Below are positions 1-9,800 of a stretch of 60,299 bases of DNA, one piece after another. The DNA is taken from positions 1 through 60,299 of IMG/VR virus record IMGVR_UViG_3300005581_000014, one strand, 5' to 3'. The stretch's first letter is position 1. Each line of letters opens with the position of its first letter. This DNA comes from a virus. The position numbers and the translations under genes are program-made. The notes below the pieces were generated by a model. That model saw only the letters and a list, made by a program, of their open reading frames with translations. It did no database searches and was not told the origin of the DNA.

Positions 1-740
1 AAGAAGTCGATCGGTTTTTCCCACTTGCTTTCCATTTCATCCTCAAGCTTGTCGATCTCAGCATTAGCATCATCCCAAAGCTGGCGGCCATTCATAGTAA
101 CTCCACCAGGAAGCTGAATACCTTCAAACTTGATCAGATTCGCTCCCCATTGTTTCTTGATAAGAGCAGTGGTATAGCGCTTCAAAAACATATCGTTATA
201 GACATCGGTATACTGATCCGGGTCAATTGTGGTGGACGCATCAATTATAATCCAGTCGCCAGGGATAATTGTATTGGCAAAGTCCACATCAATATACAGC
301 CGATTCATATGGCGGTTGAACCGCACCGGAGGAACGCCATTCAGAGTCATATCCAGCATCTCTAGAAACTGGCGAGTCATCTCGTAGTTGACCAGTGCGC
401 CAGCATACTGCAGATCATAGACATCATTCAGATGCATTTGATAGCGAGCAGACCACATACCCGATGAGCTCGATGAGTTATTCGTCATCGGAAAGATGCG
501 AGAGACGAATATATAGCGATCCGGAATATCGATATACTTATTCGTGGCATTAGCAGTAGTAATCTGATGCTTGACGTAGGTACGAATCACCGCATCGGAG
601 TGATACTCGCGGTAATACTGCACTGCATCATCTACGCGGTCTGAGATCTGGTCATCATCGATGTTGATCTCGATGACTGGAGCGCCTAGTTTCCGCAGGC
701 AGTAGTCAACAAGTTCTTGTCTAGAGGATGGTAAAGCCAT
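1..740 (-). CDS. 13: Neck protein gp13 (3' end outside window)
   Basis: T4-type neck protein gp13 helps close the filled head and forms the head-tail joining collar. The visible 246 residues begin MALPSSRQELVDYCLRKLGA and continue with APVIEINIDDDQISDRVDDA, the N-terminal pattern of gp13 in cyanophage-type T4 relatives. The reading frame is open to base 1, so the C terminus lies beyond the window. The ATG at 740 is chosen because a perfect TATAAATA late promoter ends 7 bases upstream, leaving almost no leader. The gene is separated from the upstream gene by a clear terminator, so it begins its own late transcript. Family assignment is from recalled motif similarity. Confidence 0.85.
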   Translation of the reverse strand, partial: MALPSSRQELVDYCLRKLGAPVIEINIDDDQISDRVDDAVQYYREYHSDAVIRTYVKHQITTANATNKYIDIPDRYIFVSRIFPMTNNSSSSSGMWSARYQMHLNDVYDLQYAGALVNYEMTRQFLEMLDMTLNGVPPVRFNRHMNRLYIDVDFANTIIPGDWIIIDASTTIDPDQYTDVYNDMFLKRYTTALIKKQWGANLIKFEGIQLPGGVTMNGRQLWDDANAEIDKLEDEMESKWEKPIDF

Positions 741-747
741 AGTATAC

Positions 748-755
748 TATTTATA
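748..755 (-). promoter_or_regulatory. T4-type late promoter for gp13
   Basis: A perfect TATAAATA on the minus strand lies 7 bases before the gp13 ATG. In T4 this element at about -13 to -6 is recognised by the gp55/gp33/gp45-modified RNA polymerase. The predicted start site falls only one or two bases before the ATG. Confidence 0.8.
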
Positions 756-770
756 CTACTACTTTAACGC

Positions 771-794
771 AAAAAGCGCAAACCGCGGTTTGCG
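771..794 (-). terminator. Rho-independent terminator after the zinc-cluster gene
   Basis: The 18-base perfect palindrome CGCAAACCGCGGTTTGCG (777-794) is followed on the minus strand by C and five T (775-771). It lies just after the stop of the gene ending at 802 and before the gp13 promoter. Confidence 0.8.
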
Positions 795-801
795 GTGTAT
801 T

Positions 802-1602
802 TCACACCGGATCTAGCTTGAAAGTATGTACTTGGGAAAAAGCATGCTGCATTATTTCTTTGTTGATTTTGAACACAAGCGGTTCGTTTTTGCTTGAAGT
901 TATATCAACAAAATACTGCTCATTCTCAAAATCGAAGGTTTTCGGTTCCGACGGATTGCTATGCTTTTTCACTAGATCTTCAAAATTTGAGTCGCGGGTT
1001 TTATCCACTGTGATTGTAACTGGCTTAATCTTTTTTACCATATAGGTGTTCCCTTTGTATGGAAATCTCGCCTCCAACTCAGGAGAATCAATCATTTTGC
1101 TCATCTCAGACACAATATTGTTAATCCTGGATGCTACCCAAATTTCTTCAGTAGGTTGTTCTGAAAGATTTGTTACGTTTATTTCTTTTCGCGGCAACTC
1201 ATTTTGCTTAATATTTTGAACTGGCTGCTCAACCCGAGTCATTGCGGCATTCACTTGCTCTGGCGAATTCATAACTTGTAGTTCTGGTCCCCATTTGTTT
1301 ATTGGACATCTGGAACTTTCTACGTGAATTTTAGCAGTCATAAAACATCCGCATTTTATGCAGCGACCTTGCTTATAGAACTCACAGCCCTCACAAATCT
1401 TTATTCTTTCTGCTGCTTTTTCTGCAGTGGATAGCAATGGCTTCCCCTTTGCAACATCCACTCCACTCAACCAAGCTTGTTTTGCAAGATTTCGTGCTTG
1501 CTGAAACACCGATGGAAAAGACTCGAGATTTTCGTTCTCAAGTTTAGTTTTTATTTCCTGATAATTTTCGGGTGTTAAATTTTCTTTGATAGCACAGCTC
1601 AT
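802..1602 (-). CDS. Hypothetical protein with cysteine zinc-cluster
   Basis: A 266-residue protein of unknown function. Residues 70-104 hold Cys70, Cys73, Cys81, Cys84, Cys86 and Cys99, ending CPINKW. This resembles small zinc-ribbon domains of the DUF6171 type, so metal binding is likely. The N-terminal 65 residues are predicted helical; the C-terminal half (about 150-266) is a mixed, charged domain containing VKKIKPVTITVDKT. It lies between gp13 and the fibre region, with no promoter seen, and ends in a strong terminator. It may be a virion or assembly protein, but nothing in the sequence proves it. Confidence 0.6.
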   Translation of the reverse strand: MSCAIKENLTPENYQEIKTKLENENLESFPSVFQQARNLAKQAWLSGVDVAKGKPLLSTAEKAAERIKICEGCEFYKQGRCIKCGCFMTAKIHVESSRCPINKWGPELQVMNSPEQVNAAMTRVEQPVQNIKQNELPRKEINVTNLSEQPTEEIWVASRINNIVSEMSKMIDSPELEARFPYKGNTYMVKKIKPVTITVDKTRDSNFEDLVKKHSNPSEPKTFDFENEQYFVDITSSKNEPLVFKINKEIMQHAFSQVHTFKLDPV

Positions 1603-1667
1603 GATAATATAATATAGGTTTTCATTAACAGATCAACTTAAATACTAATATATAACTGGTTTTGCGG

Positions 1668-2048
1668 TTAGGCTGTAGGCGTTGGTACAGCAACTGTAGC
1701 CGTTGGTACAATAGAAGTGTGTATGATAAAGCTACCTGTAGTTGGCTCTTTAATTTCAATATTTAGGCCGCCAATTGTAAATTTCCTATCATCTGGATTA
1801 GATGACTCTTTTCCGGTTTTTACTTTGTTTCTGAACTCTATCTCGATTCGTGATGGCCAGTCCCACATGATAGATTGTGACGAGATTCCTTCATATATAT
1901 CAACACCTCCAGCATCAGTTCTGACTGCCGTGTATTGTGTTGAGTTGTATAAGAATTCACTGCTGCCAGAATCAAGAGATTCTGTGGCCAATCTGAGCAT
2001 TTCTGCTCGTAGTGTTTCATCGAAGGTTGTTAGATTTACTATTGTCAT
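1668..2048 (-). CDS. Hypothetical protein
   Basis: A 126-residue soluble protein with no recognised family. It begins MTIVNLTTFDETLRAEMLRL and is rich in beta-strand-like segments (VDIYEGISSQSIMW, KFTIGGLNIEIKEP), ending in a Pro/Thr/Val tail. There is no signal peptide or membrane segment. It starts 27 bases after the Cys-rich gene and probably shares its late transcript, which makes a virion role possible. Confidence 0.5.
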   Translation of the reverse strand: MTIVNLTTFDETLRAEMLRLATESLDSGSSEFLYNSTQYTAVRTDAGGVDIYEGISSQSIMWDWPSRIEIEFRNKVKTGKESSNPDDRKFTIGGLNIEIKEPTTGSFIIHTSIVPTATVAVPTPTA

Positions 2049-2075
2049 GGATTTGCGATTACGTACTGGTTAAGA

Positions 2076-3224
2076 CTAAAAGTTAAATGGGTTGGCGTCG
2101 TATGGAAGCGCACCAGCTCTCGCGTATGGGAAATGTCCGTCCCACCTTGATGGACGAACGAGGTAGACACCGGCGGTACCACCTTCGTCAACGCCGGCCC
2201 ACGCCGCGCACTGGCTACATCCAGTAGTGCAGTCGCAGTCGTCGCAATTCGTAGTGCAGTAGCAGTCGTGTGGATTGCACTCTTCGCAATTTTCGTTGTT
2301 CTCGTCGCAGCACTCATCGTAGCAAGTATCGCAACCGCCAGTGCAATTGCAAGGGGTGCAGCCGGTAGTGCAGTTGCAGCTGTATGTATAGCGCGCCCAC
2401 CGCTTTTCCACTTTAGTCCAACCAGAATATATGGTTCCAGCTGAATTCGATACCTTTAATCTCCACCACCCAGATGACGATTGGGAGGTGTAGTAGTTGT
2501 AGTCGGGGAGCGGCGGGAAGATAAATTGACCTTGACCGTTATAGTCAGGCGAATTATAATAAGCCGCCGCGCTGGCAAAAGCTCTCTGCGTAATAGATAG
2601 AGTTGAAGTATTCGAGACTACCGGTCTGTCGCCGCCTGTTCCATTGCTCGGGTTGTCGTACCACCCCATCTCGTTGGCCTGAGGGCTTGCGTTATAAAAT
2701 TGCGGAGAGTCGAATCCATCAGAGTACCACCCCCCGCTGCCTGGACTGCTGACGTTGTTGACAGACTCGGCAGTGCCCCTGACATCAGAATAATACCCGC
2801 CCGGTGCCGGTAAGCTGGGGGAATGCTGCCAGCGGTATACGTTATTAGTACCGCTGACAGAATACGTTATAGTCAAAGGACTACTATACAAGCTGCCCTC
2901 TGTGGCGCTTAAATCAGAGTCTCTGACCAATATATGCGGATTATTGGCAGTGAGGTATTCCAGATTAGTATGGTTAGCATTGCTATAACTGATGGTTTTA
3001 CCGCCAGCAGTCCACACGAACGCACTCGGATTAGCGGTTATAACTGGAGCAGTTACAGCACTCTTTCCATGCCCATCACTCATTGCTATTGCACCACTCG
3101 ATTTAACAAATAAAGTTCTTACCGCTGCATCGTTCAATGTGATTGACTGGGTAGACGATGCATAACCGAGCTCAGTATTAACTAGCCCTAATGAAATTTC
3201 GTTTGGGTATACTGGTAATGGCAT
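2076..3224 (-). CDS. Cysteine-rich putative virion protein
   Basis: A 382-residue protein, first gene after the fibre array, with its own TATAAATA promoter. Residues 1-270 are Ser/Tyr/Asn/Gly-rich and beta-like, as in phage appendage proteins, and contain no cysteine. Residues 283-339 pack 18 cysteines into about 57 positions in repeats such as CNCTTGC, CNCTGGC, CYCTTNC and CDCTTGC. The last 43 residues are again free of Cys and end in DANPFNF. No signal peptide is visible. The cluster could bind metal or form disulfide cross-links in the mature particle. No family was recognised; a virion role is inferred from promoter and position. Confidence 0.55.
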   Translation of the reverse strand: MPLPVYPNEISLGLVNTELGYASSTQSITLNDAAVRTLFVKSSGAIAMSDGHGKSAVTAPVITANPSAFVWTAGGKTISYSNANHTNLEYLTANNPHILVRDSDLSATEGSLYSSPLTITYSVSGTNNVYRWQHSPSLPAPGGYYSDVRGTAESVNNVSSPGSGGWYSDGFDSPQFYNASPQANEMGWYDNPSNGTGGDRPVVSNTSTLSITQRAFASAAAYYNSPDYNGQGQFIFPPLPDYNYYTSQSSSGWWRLKVSNSAGTIYSGWTKVEKRWARYTYSCNCTTGCTPCNCTGGCDTCYDECCDENNENCEECNPHDCYCTTNCDDCDCTTGCSQCAAWAGVDEGGTAGVYLVRPSRWDGHFPYARAGALPYDANPFNF

Positions 3225-3230
3225 AAAGTA

Positions 3231-4418
3231 TTAGTTGTGTTTATTTATAGACTTGCGAAGGTCATCGATCTCTATTTGTTGTGCTTTAATTGCCTCGATC
3301 AGCAGAGGTATAAGCTTTTCATATCGGACAGTCATATATTGCGAGTCAATTGGCGCAGGAGCAATGATTTCTGGGAATAGCGCTGCTACCTCCTGGGCAG
3401 ATACACCAATATCAACTTTTTTATCATATCCCAGTGCCACAGCGGTATCATTTGGCACAAAGTAGAAACCGCTCAGCGCTTTAACTTTATCAATGGGACT
3501 AGCAATGTTTCCAATGCGTGTCTTCAGACGCTCATCTGAGTAATACGCGGTGATATTATTGGTTGCACGGATTTCACCTGAAGTTCCGGATGCGGCAGTG
3601 CCCACGCCCAGTCCCTGAATTCCCAGAGATCCAGTAGATGCATCAAACTGAAAATATCCAGATGTCGTCGTTGCATATGGAGTTTGGTTGCTGCCAGTAG
3701 CGGCAACCATGACAGGATATAGCGGATTAGATGTAGTATTTGCGGTTACGTTAATGGATGTAGATGATCCACTAATGCCTTGTTGACCTTGTGTTCCTTG
3801 TGTTCCAGCACCAATAGTACCTTGTGTGCCTAGAGTGCCTTGAGAACCAATAGTACCCTGAGATCCAATAGTTCCTTGTTGGCCTTGAGTACCTTGCGAT
3901 CCAATAGTACCCTGAGATCCAATAGTTCCTTGTTGGCCTTGAGTACCTTGCGATCCAATGGCACCTTGAGAACCAATAGTGCCTTGAGAACCAAAAGTAC
4001 CTTGAGATCCGGTAATGCCCTGTTGGCCTTGAGTACCTTGCGATCCAATGGTACCTTGAGATCCAATAGCACCTTGCGATCCAGTAATACCTTGTTGGCC
4101 TTGAGTACCTTGCGATCCAATGGTACCTTGGTTACCAGTAATGCCCTGTTGGCCTTGAGTACCTTGCGATCCAGTAATACCTTGTTGACCTTGAGTGCCT
4201 TGCAATCCAATGGTACCTTGGTTACCAGTAATGCCTTGAGATCCAATAGCACCCTGCGATCCAGTAATACCTTGTTGACCTTGAGCGCCCTGAATGCCCT
4301 GAGTACCCTGAATCCCAGTATTTACCGCATTCCAGTATGTACCATTCCATGCCCAGCTTTTTGTGCCGGAAATATAAACCTGGTTAAGTGTGGGCCCTGT
4401 GGGAAAATCAAGCGCCAT
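3231..4418 (-). CDS. Collagen-like fibre protein with S74 chaperone domain (395 aa)
   Basis: Tail-fibre-type protein. Residues 1-36 form an N-terminal domain (PTGPTLNQVYISGTKSWAWN) shared by this fibre family. About 37-220 are G-X-Y collagen-like triplets, mostly GTQ, GIQ, GSQ and GQQ. A linker (STSINVTANTTSNPLYPVMV) precedes a C-terminal peptidase S74 intramolecular chaperone domain with the [12 protein letters not shown] motif, whose Ser and Lys form the autocleavage dyad in endosialidase tailspikes. The domain ends in a predicted coiled coil (LIEAIKAQQIEIDDLRKS). It is one of five adjacent paralogues and probably forms trimers. The exact receptor role is inferred. Confidence 0.85.
   Translation of the reverse strand: MALDFPTGPTLNQVYISGTKSWAWNGTYWNAVNTGIQGTQGIQGAQGQQGITGSQGAIGSQGITGNQGTIGLQGTQGQQGITGSQGTQGQQGITGNQGTIGSQGTQGQQGITGSQGAIGSQGTIGSQGTQGQQGITGSQGTFGSQGTIGSQGAIGSQGTQGQQGTIGSQGTIGSQGTQGQQGTIGSQGTIGSQGTLGTQGTIGAGTQGTQGQQGISGSSTSINVTANTTSNPLYPVMVAATGSNQTPYATTTSGYFQFDASTGSLGIQGLGVGTAASGTSGEIRATNNITAYYSDERLKTRIGNIASPIDKVKALSGFYFVPNDTAVALGYDKKVDIGVSAQEVAALFPEIIAPAPIDSQYMTVRYEKLIPLLIEAIKAQQIEIDDLRKSINKHN
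3242..3249 (-). promoter_or_regulatory. T4-type late promoter for the Cys-rich gene
   Basis: A perfect minus-strand TATAAATA, 17 bases before the ATG at 3224. It overlaps the last codons of the preceding fibre gene. Confidence 0.75.
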
Positions 4419-4423
4419 TTTTT

Positions 4424-5524
4424 CTATTTACACTTATTATCTAGCTCAATCAATTTTTCTTTGATCTGCCGAATAACCACATTCTGCTCTTTAAGTGCCT
4501 CAATGAGCAATGGAATCAATCGATCATAATATACTGTCTTATAGTTTGCATCAATTGGAGCTTGAGTAATAATCTCGGGCAGAATAGCTTCAACTTCCTG
4601 AGCAGATACTCCTATCTCTAATTTCTTACGATACCCCAGGCTTTGAGCTTTTTCATTGGGAATAAAGTAGAATCCATTTAGAGTATCAACCTTATTCATT
4701 GCATCTGTAATGTTGCCCTGACGATCTTTTAGCCGATCATCGGAAAAGTAAGCTGTCACATTTCCAGTTGTACCGAAATCTCCGGTCGATGGATTAAATG
4801 TAAATTTAGTACAAGTTTTAGCAAGCTGCGTACCTGCTCCTGCAACAATTACTGGATAAAAATCAGAACTAGAAACCGTGTCGAGGGCAGTATCAATAGA
4901 TGAAGCGGTACTTGCTCCAGCAGTTCCTTGTATTCCGGTGATTCCAGACATAGCAGATACCCATTGCTGGGAATTTCCATCATCATAATAAACCATCAGC
5001 ACGCCATTTCCCGAATCCCACCAAAAATCATTTACCGATGGACTAGTAGGTGCAGTTTCTGATGAGCTTACTTTAGTGCCTTTTATACCTTGAACGCCCT
5101 GGATACCTTGGTTACCAGTAATACCTTGCTGACCTTGAGTGCCTTGCGTTCCGGATCCAGTGATTCCTTGTTGGCCTAACGTGCCTTGGATACCTTGTTG
5201 GCCTTGAGTACCCTGAGTACCAGTAGTGCCTTGTTGGCCTTGAGTGCCCTGAGCACCAATAGTGCCTTGATTACCAGTAATACCTTGTTGGCCTTGAGTG
5301 CCTTGGGCTCCAGTGCCAGTGATACCTTGTTGACCTTGAGTTCCCTGAGCACCTGTAATTCCTTGGTGGCCTTGAATGCCTTGTGCTCCAGCGCCGGTGA
5401 TACCCTGCACACCTTGGATACCCTGATTGACAGCATTCCAAAACGCGCCAGTCCATTGCCAGCTTTTTCCACCAGAAGTGTATATCTCGTTAGTCGCTGG
5501 ACCTGATGGAAAATTAAGTGCCAT
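4424..5524 (-). CDS. Collagen-like fibre protein with S74 chaperone domain (366 aa)
   Basis: Same architecture as its neighbours: N-terminal fibre domain (SGPATNEIYTSGGKSWQW), a G-X-Q collagen-like tract (about 36-155), then the small module DFWWDSGNGVLMVYYDDGNS (about 165-200). A strand-rich linker follows, then an S74 domain with YFSDDRLKDRQG and [13 protein letters not shown]. The module and flanks share a 54-base identical stretch with the next fibre gene (4916-4969 versus 6064-6117), which points to recent duplication or gene conversion. The C terminus is a helical coil typical of S74 chaperones. Confidence 0.85.
   Translation of the reverse strand: MALNFPSGPATNEIYTSGGKSWQWTGAFWNAVNQGIQGVQGITGAGAQGIQGHQGITGAQGTQGQQGITGTGAQGTQGQQGITGNQGTIGAQGTQGQQGTTGTQGTQGQQGIQGTLGQQGITGSGTQGTQGQQGITGNQGIQGVQGIKGTKVSSSETAPTSPSVNDFWWDSGNGVLMVYYDDGNSQQWVSAMSGITGIQGTAGASTASSIDTALDTVSSSDFYPVIVAGAGTQLAKTCTKFTFNPSTGDFGTTGNVTAYFSDDRLKDRQGNITDAMNKVDTLNGFYFIPNEKAQSLGYRKKLEIGVSAQEVEAILPEIITQAPIDANYKTVYYDRLIPLLIEALKEQNVVIRQIKEKLIELDNKCK
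4425..4432 (-). promoter_or_regulatory. Late-promoter-like element (TGTAAATA)
   Basis: One-base variant of TATAAATA, 6 bases before the ATG of the 395-residue fibre and overlapping the end of the next fibre gene. The position matches the other late promoters. Confidence 0.45.
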
Positions 5525-5529
5525 AGATT

Positions 5530-6768
5530 CTATTTATCGGTAAGATCAATTATGCGTTGCTGCAGCGCTTTAACGTGCTCTTTAATGCATTCTATTTGAA
5601 CTAGCATATAATTGCGATCTAAAGTTATTTCTTTGATAGATTCAATCAGCAATGGAATTAAGCGCTCGTACCTAACTGTAAGATATTCTGAATTAGATTG
5701 CGCTGGAACAACAACTTCGGGCAATACCATCTCTGCCTCCTGAGCAGAGATGCCCACATCCATTCTTTTAGCATATCCCAATTTAGCTGCTGTATCGTTC
5801 GGAATAAAGTAGAATCCGTTTAGTTTATTAACTTTTTCCAAAGCATTAGTGATATTGCCTTGCTTATCTTTTAGACGATCATCAGAAAAGTAAGCAGTCA
5901 CATTTCCGGCTGCAGCTAAATCTCCGGTCGATGGATTAAATGTAAATTTAGTATTACTTATTTTAGCGGTTTGAGCGCCGCTACCTGCAACGATTACTGG
6001 ATAAAATGTAGAATTAGAAGATACATCGTTTGTGGAATCAATAGATGCTGAACTACCACTAGATCCAGCAGTTCCTTGTATTCCGGTGATTCCAGACATA
6101 GCAGATACCCATTGCTGAGAATCTCCATCGTCGTAATAAACCATCAGCACGCCATAATCTGAATTCCACCAAAAGTCATTAACGGAAGGAGAAGCAGGTG
6201 GTGAAGCAGCAGCAGTAACCTTTGTGCCTTTGACTCCTTGAACACCCTGGATTCCTTGAGCTCCTTGAACACCCTGGATTCCTTGAGCTCCAGCACCAGT
6301 GCTACCTTGAATACCCTGAGATCCGGTAATACCTTGAGTTCCAGCACCAGTAATTCCTTGTTGGCCTTGAGTGCCTTGTGTGCCTTGAGATCCAGTATTA
6401 CCCTGAGTGCCTTGAGATCCAGTGATGCCTTGAGATCCAGTGATGCCCTGTTGGCCCTGAGTGCCTTGTGTGCCGGCACCAGTATTACCTTGAGTGCCTT
6501 GAGTTCCGGTAATACCTTGTCGGCCTTGAGTACCCTGTGCACCAGATCCAGTAATTCCTTGCTGCCCTTGTATCCCTTGGTTACCAGTAATACCTTGCTG
6601 GCCCTGGATTCCTTGCTGGCCTTGCGTTCCTTGTGTACCTTGAGTTCCAGTACCTCCGCCCCCACCCGTAATTCCCGTTAAGGCGCTACCGTCACCGTAG
6701 TATTTGACTGCGGTGACATCGCCAATAACTTGGATACTCCGCGTGATCAGTGAAGGTGAGGTAGACAT
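5530..6768 (-). CDS. Collagen-like fibre protein with S74 chaperone domain (412 aa)
   Basis: It begins with a different N-terminal segment (MSTSPSLITRSIQVIGDVTAVKYYGDGSALTG), of the kind phages use to attach short side-fibre proteins. A G-X-Q tract follows (about 40-190), then the DFWWNSDYGVLMVYYDDGDS module, a linker, and an S74 domain with YFSDDRLKDKQG and ISAQEAEMVLPEV. It ends in a long helical tail (about 370-412). It is closely related to the 366-residue fibre except at the N terminus, suggesting domain shuffling between fibres. Confidence 0.85.
   Translation of the reverse strand: MSTSPSLITRSIQVIGDVTAVKYYGDGSALTGITGGGGGTGTQGTQGTQGQQGIQGQQGITGNQGIQGQQGITGSGAQGTQGRQGITGTQGTQGNTGAGTQGTQGQQGITGSQGITGSQGTQGNTGSQGTQGTQGQQGITGAGTQGITGSQGIQGSTGAGAQGIQGVQGAQGIQGVQGVKGTKVTAAASPPASPSVNDFWWNSDYGVLMVYYDDGDSQQWVSAMSGITGIQGTAGSSGSSASIDSTNDVSSNSTFYPVIVAGSGAQTAKISNTKFTFNPSTGDLAAAGNVTAYFSDDRLKDKQGNITNALEKVNKLNGFYFIPNDTAAKLGYAKRMDVGISAQEAEMVLPEVVVPAQSNSEYLTVRYERLIPLLIESIKEITLDRNYMLVQIECIKEHVKALQQRIIDLTDK
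5531..5538 (-). promoter_or_regulatory. Late-promoter-like element (GATAAATA)
   Basis: One-base variant of TATAAATA, 6 bases before the ATG at 5524, overlapping the last codons of the next gene. Confidence 0.45.
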
Positions 6769-6775
6769 AATATAT

Positions 6776-6810
6776 TAGTGCTCAGGCATATTTATGCCGC
6801 CTGAGCACTA
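6776..6810 (-). terminator. Terminator-like hairpin with a late-promoter-like element in its loop
   Basis: A 12-base perfect stem (TAGTGCTCAGGC at 6776-6787, GCCTGAGCACTA at 6799-6810) lies between the giant fibre gene and the 412-residue fibre gene. The loop carries CATAAATA on the minus strand (6789-6796), 20 bases before the next ATG. No long T-run follows, so termination strength is uncertain. Confidence 0.55.
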
Positions 6811-6826
6811 TGTCAATCGGCGCTAA

Positions 6827-9800
6827 TTACTTAGCACGATTTTCTAGCTCATTGACGCGATCGGCAAGTACCTTGATTGCTTCAATCAGCAGAGGCACAA
6901 GCTTTTCGTAGCGAACAGTCATATACTTCGAGTCAATTGGCGCTGGAGCGATAATTTCTGGCAGTATTGCCTCAACTTCCTGAGCAGAGACACCGACATC
7001 AATCTTCTTTTCATATCCTAGAGCAATCGCGGTGTCATTTGGAACGAAGTAGAATCCGGATAGCGACTGAACCTTGGCAATAGGATCATCGATTTTTCCG
7101 ATACGTGTCTTGAGGCGCTCATCAGAGTAATAAGCAGTGATGTTGTTGGTTGCGCGAATTTCGCCAGCGGTACCAGAAGGAGCGGTACCGATACCTAGCG
7201 AGGCTACTTGCAATCCACCGTTAGTTGCATTGAACGAGAAGTATCCAGCGGTCGTGGTCGAATATGGAGTTGCATTACTTCCAGTAGTAGTAACCATCAC
7301 AGGATACAGTACGGTGGATGTAGTATTAGCAGCGGAATTTACTGATGTCGAAGGTCCAGCAGCACCAGTAGTTCCTGTATTACCTGTAGTACCAAGTGTG
7401 CCTTGAGTACCTTGAGATCCAGTATTACCAGTAGTTCCTGTATTACCTGTAGTACCAAGTGTGCCTTGAGTACCTTGAGATCCAGTATTACCAGTAGTTC
7501 CAGTATTTCCAGTATTACCTGTAGTACCAATTGTACCCTGAGTGCCTTGAGATCCAGTATTACCAGTAGTTCCAGTATTTCCAGTATTACCTGTGATACC
7601 TTGGCGCCCTTGGATTCCTTGGATTCCTTGTTGACCTTGTGTACCTTGAGATCCTGTATTACCTGTAGTTCCAGTAGTACCAATTGTACCCTGAGTGCCT
7701 TGAGATCCAGTATTACCAGTATTTCCAGTATTACCAGTATTACCAGTATTACCAGTGATACCTTGTTGACCTTGAGTGCCTTGAGATCCAGTATTACCTG
7801 TAGTACCAATTGTGCCTTGGGATCCAGTATTACCTGTAGTACCAATTGTGCCTTGAGATCCAGTATTACCTGTAGTACCAGTATTACCTTGGATACCTTG
7901 GCGCCCTTGGATTCCTTGGATTCCTTGTTGACCTTGTGTACCTTGAGATCCTGTATTACCTGTAGTTCCAGTAGTTCCAGTAGTACCAATTGTACCCTGA
8001 GTACCTTGAGATCCAGTATTACCAGTAGTTCCAGTATTTCCAGTATTGCCAGTGATACCTTGTTGACCTTGAGTGCCTTGAGATCCAGTATTACCTGTAA
8101 TACCGTATTGGCCTTGAGTGCCTTGAGTACCTTGAGATCCAGTATTTCCAGTATTACCTGTAGTACCAGTATTACCTTGGATACCTTGGCGCCCTTGGAT
8201 TCCTTGGATTCCTTGTTGACCTTGTGTACCTTGAGATCCTGTATTACCTGTAATACCGTATTGGCCTTGAGTGCCTTGAGTACCTTGAGATCCAGTATTT
8301 CCTGTAGTTCCTGTAGTTCCAGTATTTCCTGTATTACCTTGGATACCTTGTTGACCTTGAGTGCCTTGAGATCCAGTATTACCTGTAGTACCGGTAGTTC
8401 CGGTATTACCCGTATTTCCAGTGATACCTTGTTGACCTTGAGTGCCTTGAGATCCAGTATTACCAGTATTACCGGTAGTACCGGTATTACCTTGGATACC
8501 TTGGCGCCCTTGGATTCCTTGGATACCTTGCTCGCCTTGAGTACCCTGGCGTCCCTGTGTTCCTTGAGTACCTAGTGTGCCTTGAGATCCAGTAATACCT
8601 TGTTGACCTTGAGTACCTTGAGTACCTTGGGATCCAGTAATACCTTGTTGACCTTGAGTACCTTGAGTACCTTGAGTACCGAGTTGGCCCTGTGTTCCCT
8701 GTGTTCCTTGTTGGCCTTGTGTACCTTGTGCACCAGTATTACCAGTAATACCTTGTTGACCTTGCGCGCCTTGAGATCCAGTAATACCTTGTTGGCCCTG
8801 TGTACCTTGGTTACCTTGGTTACCAGTAATACCTTGTTGTCCTTGGGTTCCTTGTGTACCTTGGTTACCAGTAATACCTTGTTGGCCTTGGGTTCCTTGT
8901 GTACCTTGGGATCCAGTATTACCCGTATTTCCAGTATTACCAGTTATACCTTGTTGACCTTGAGTACCTTGAGTACCTTGGGATCCAGTATTTCCCGTAT
9001 TTCCTGTGGCACCAGTATTACCTTGGATTCCAGCGGTTCCAGAAAGGTCATTGATGAAGGTATAGGTTGAACCATTCCATAGGTACAGCTTAGAATTATC
9101 TGCATCTTGAACATTTCCAGTATCAATCAGCGCAAATTGGCCGGCAACAATTACAGTTGGTGAAGTATCTGCTGTTAGTGCAGCAACAGATGCATATGTT
9201 TTACCAATTGTAAATGCCAGACCCGTTATACCTTGGATTCCTTGGCGTCCTTGAGTTCCTTGAATACCCTGGATTCCTTGTTGGCCTTGAGTACCTTGAG
9301 TTCCCTGCGTACCTTGAGTACCGAGTGTGCCTTGGCTACCAGTAATACCCTGGATTCCTTGTTGGCCTTGAGTGCCTTGAGTTCCCTGAGTGCCTTGGAT
9401 ACCCTGTTGGCCTTGCGTACCTTGAGTACCTTGAGTGCCTTGAGTACCTTGAGTGCCTTGAGCACCAGTAATACCTTGGATTCCTTGTTGGCCTTGAGTG
9501 CCTTGAGTTCCTTGGGTGCCTTGAGTTCCTTGAGTTCCTTGAGCACCAGTAATACCTTGGATTCCTTGTTGGCCTTGCGTACCTTGAGTTCCTTGCGATC
9601 CGGTAATGCCTTGTTGACCTTGAGTTCCTTGAGTTCCTTGAGATCCAGTGATTCCCTGGCGGCCTTGAGTTCCTTGAGTACCTTGGATACCTTGTTCACC
9701 CTGCGTGCCTTGAGTACCTTGCGTACCTTGAGTACCTTGCGCGCCTTGCGATCCGGTAATGCCTTGTTGACCTTGTGTGCCTTGAGTTCCTTGGCGTCCT

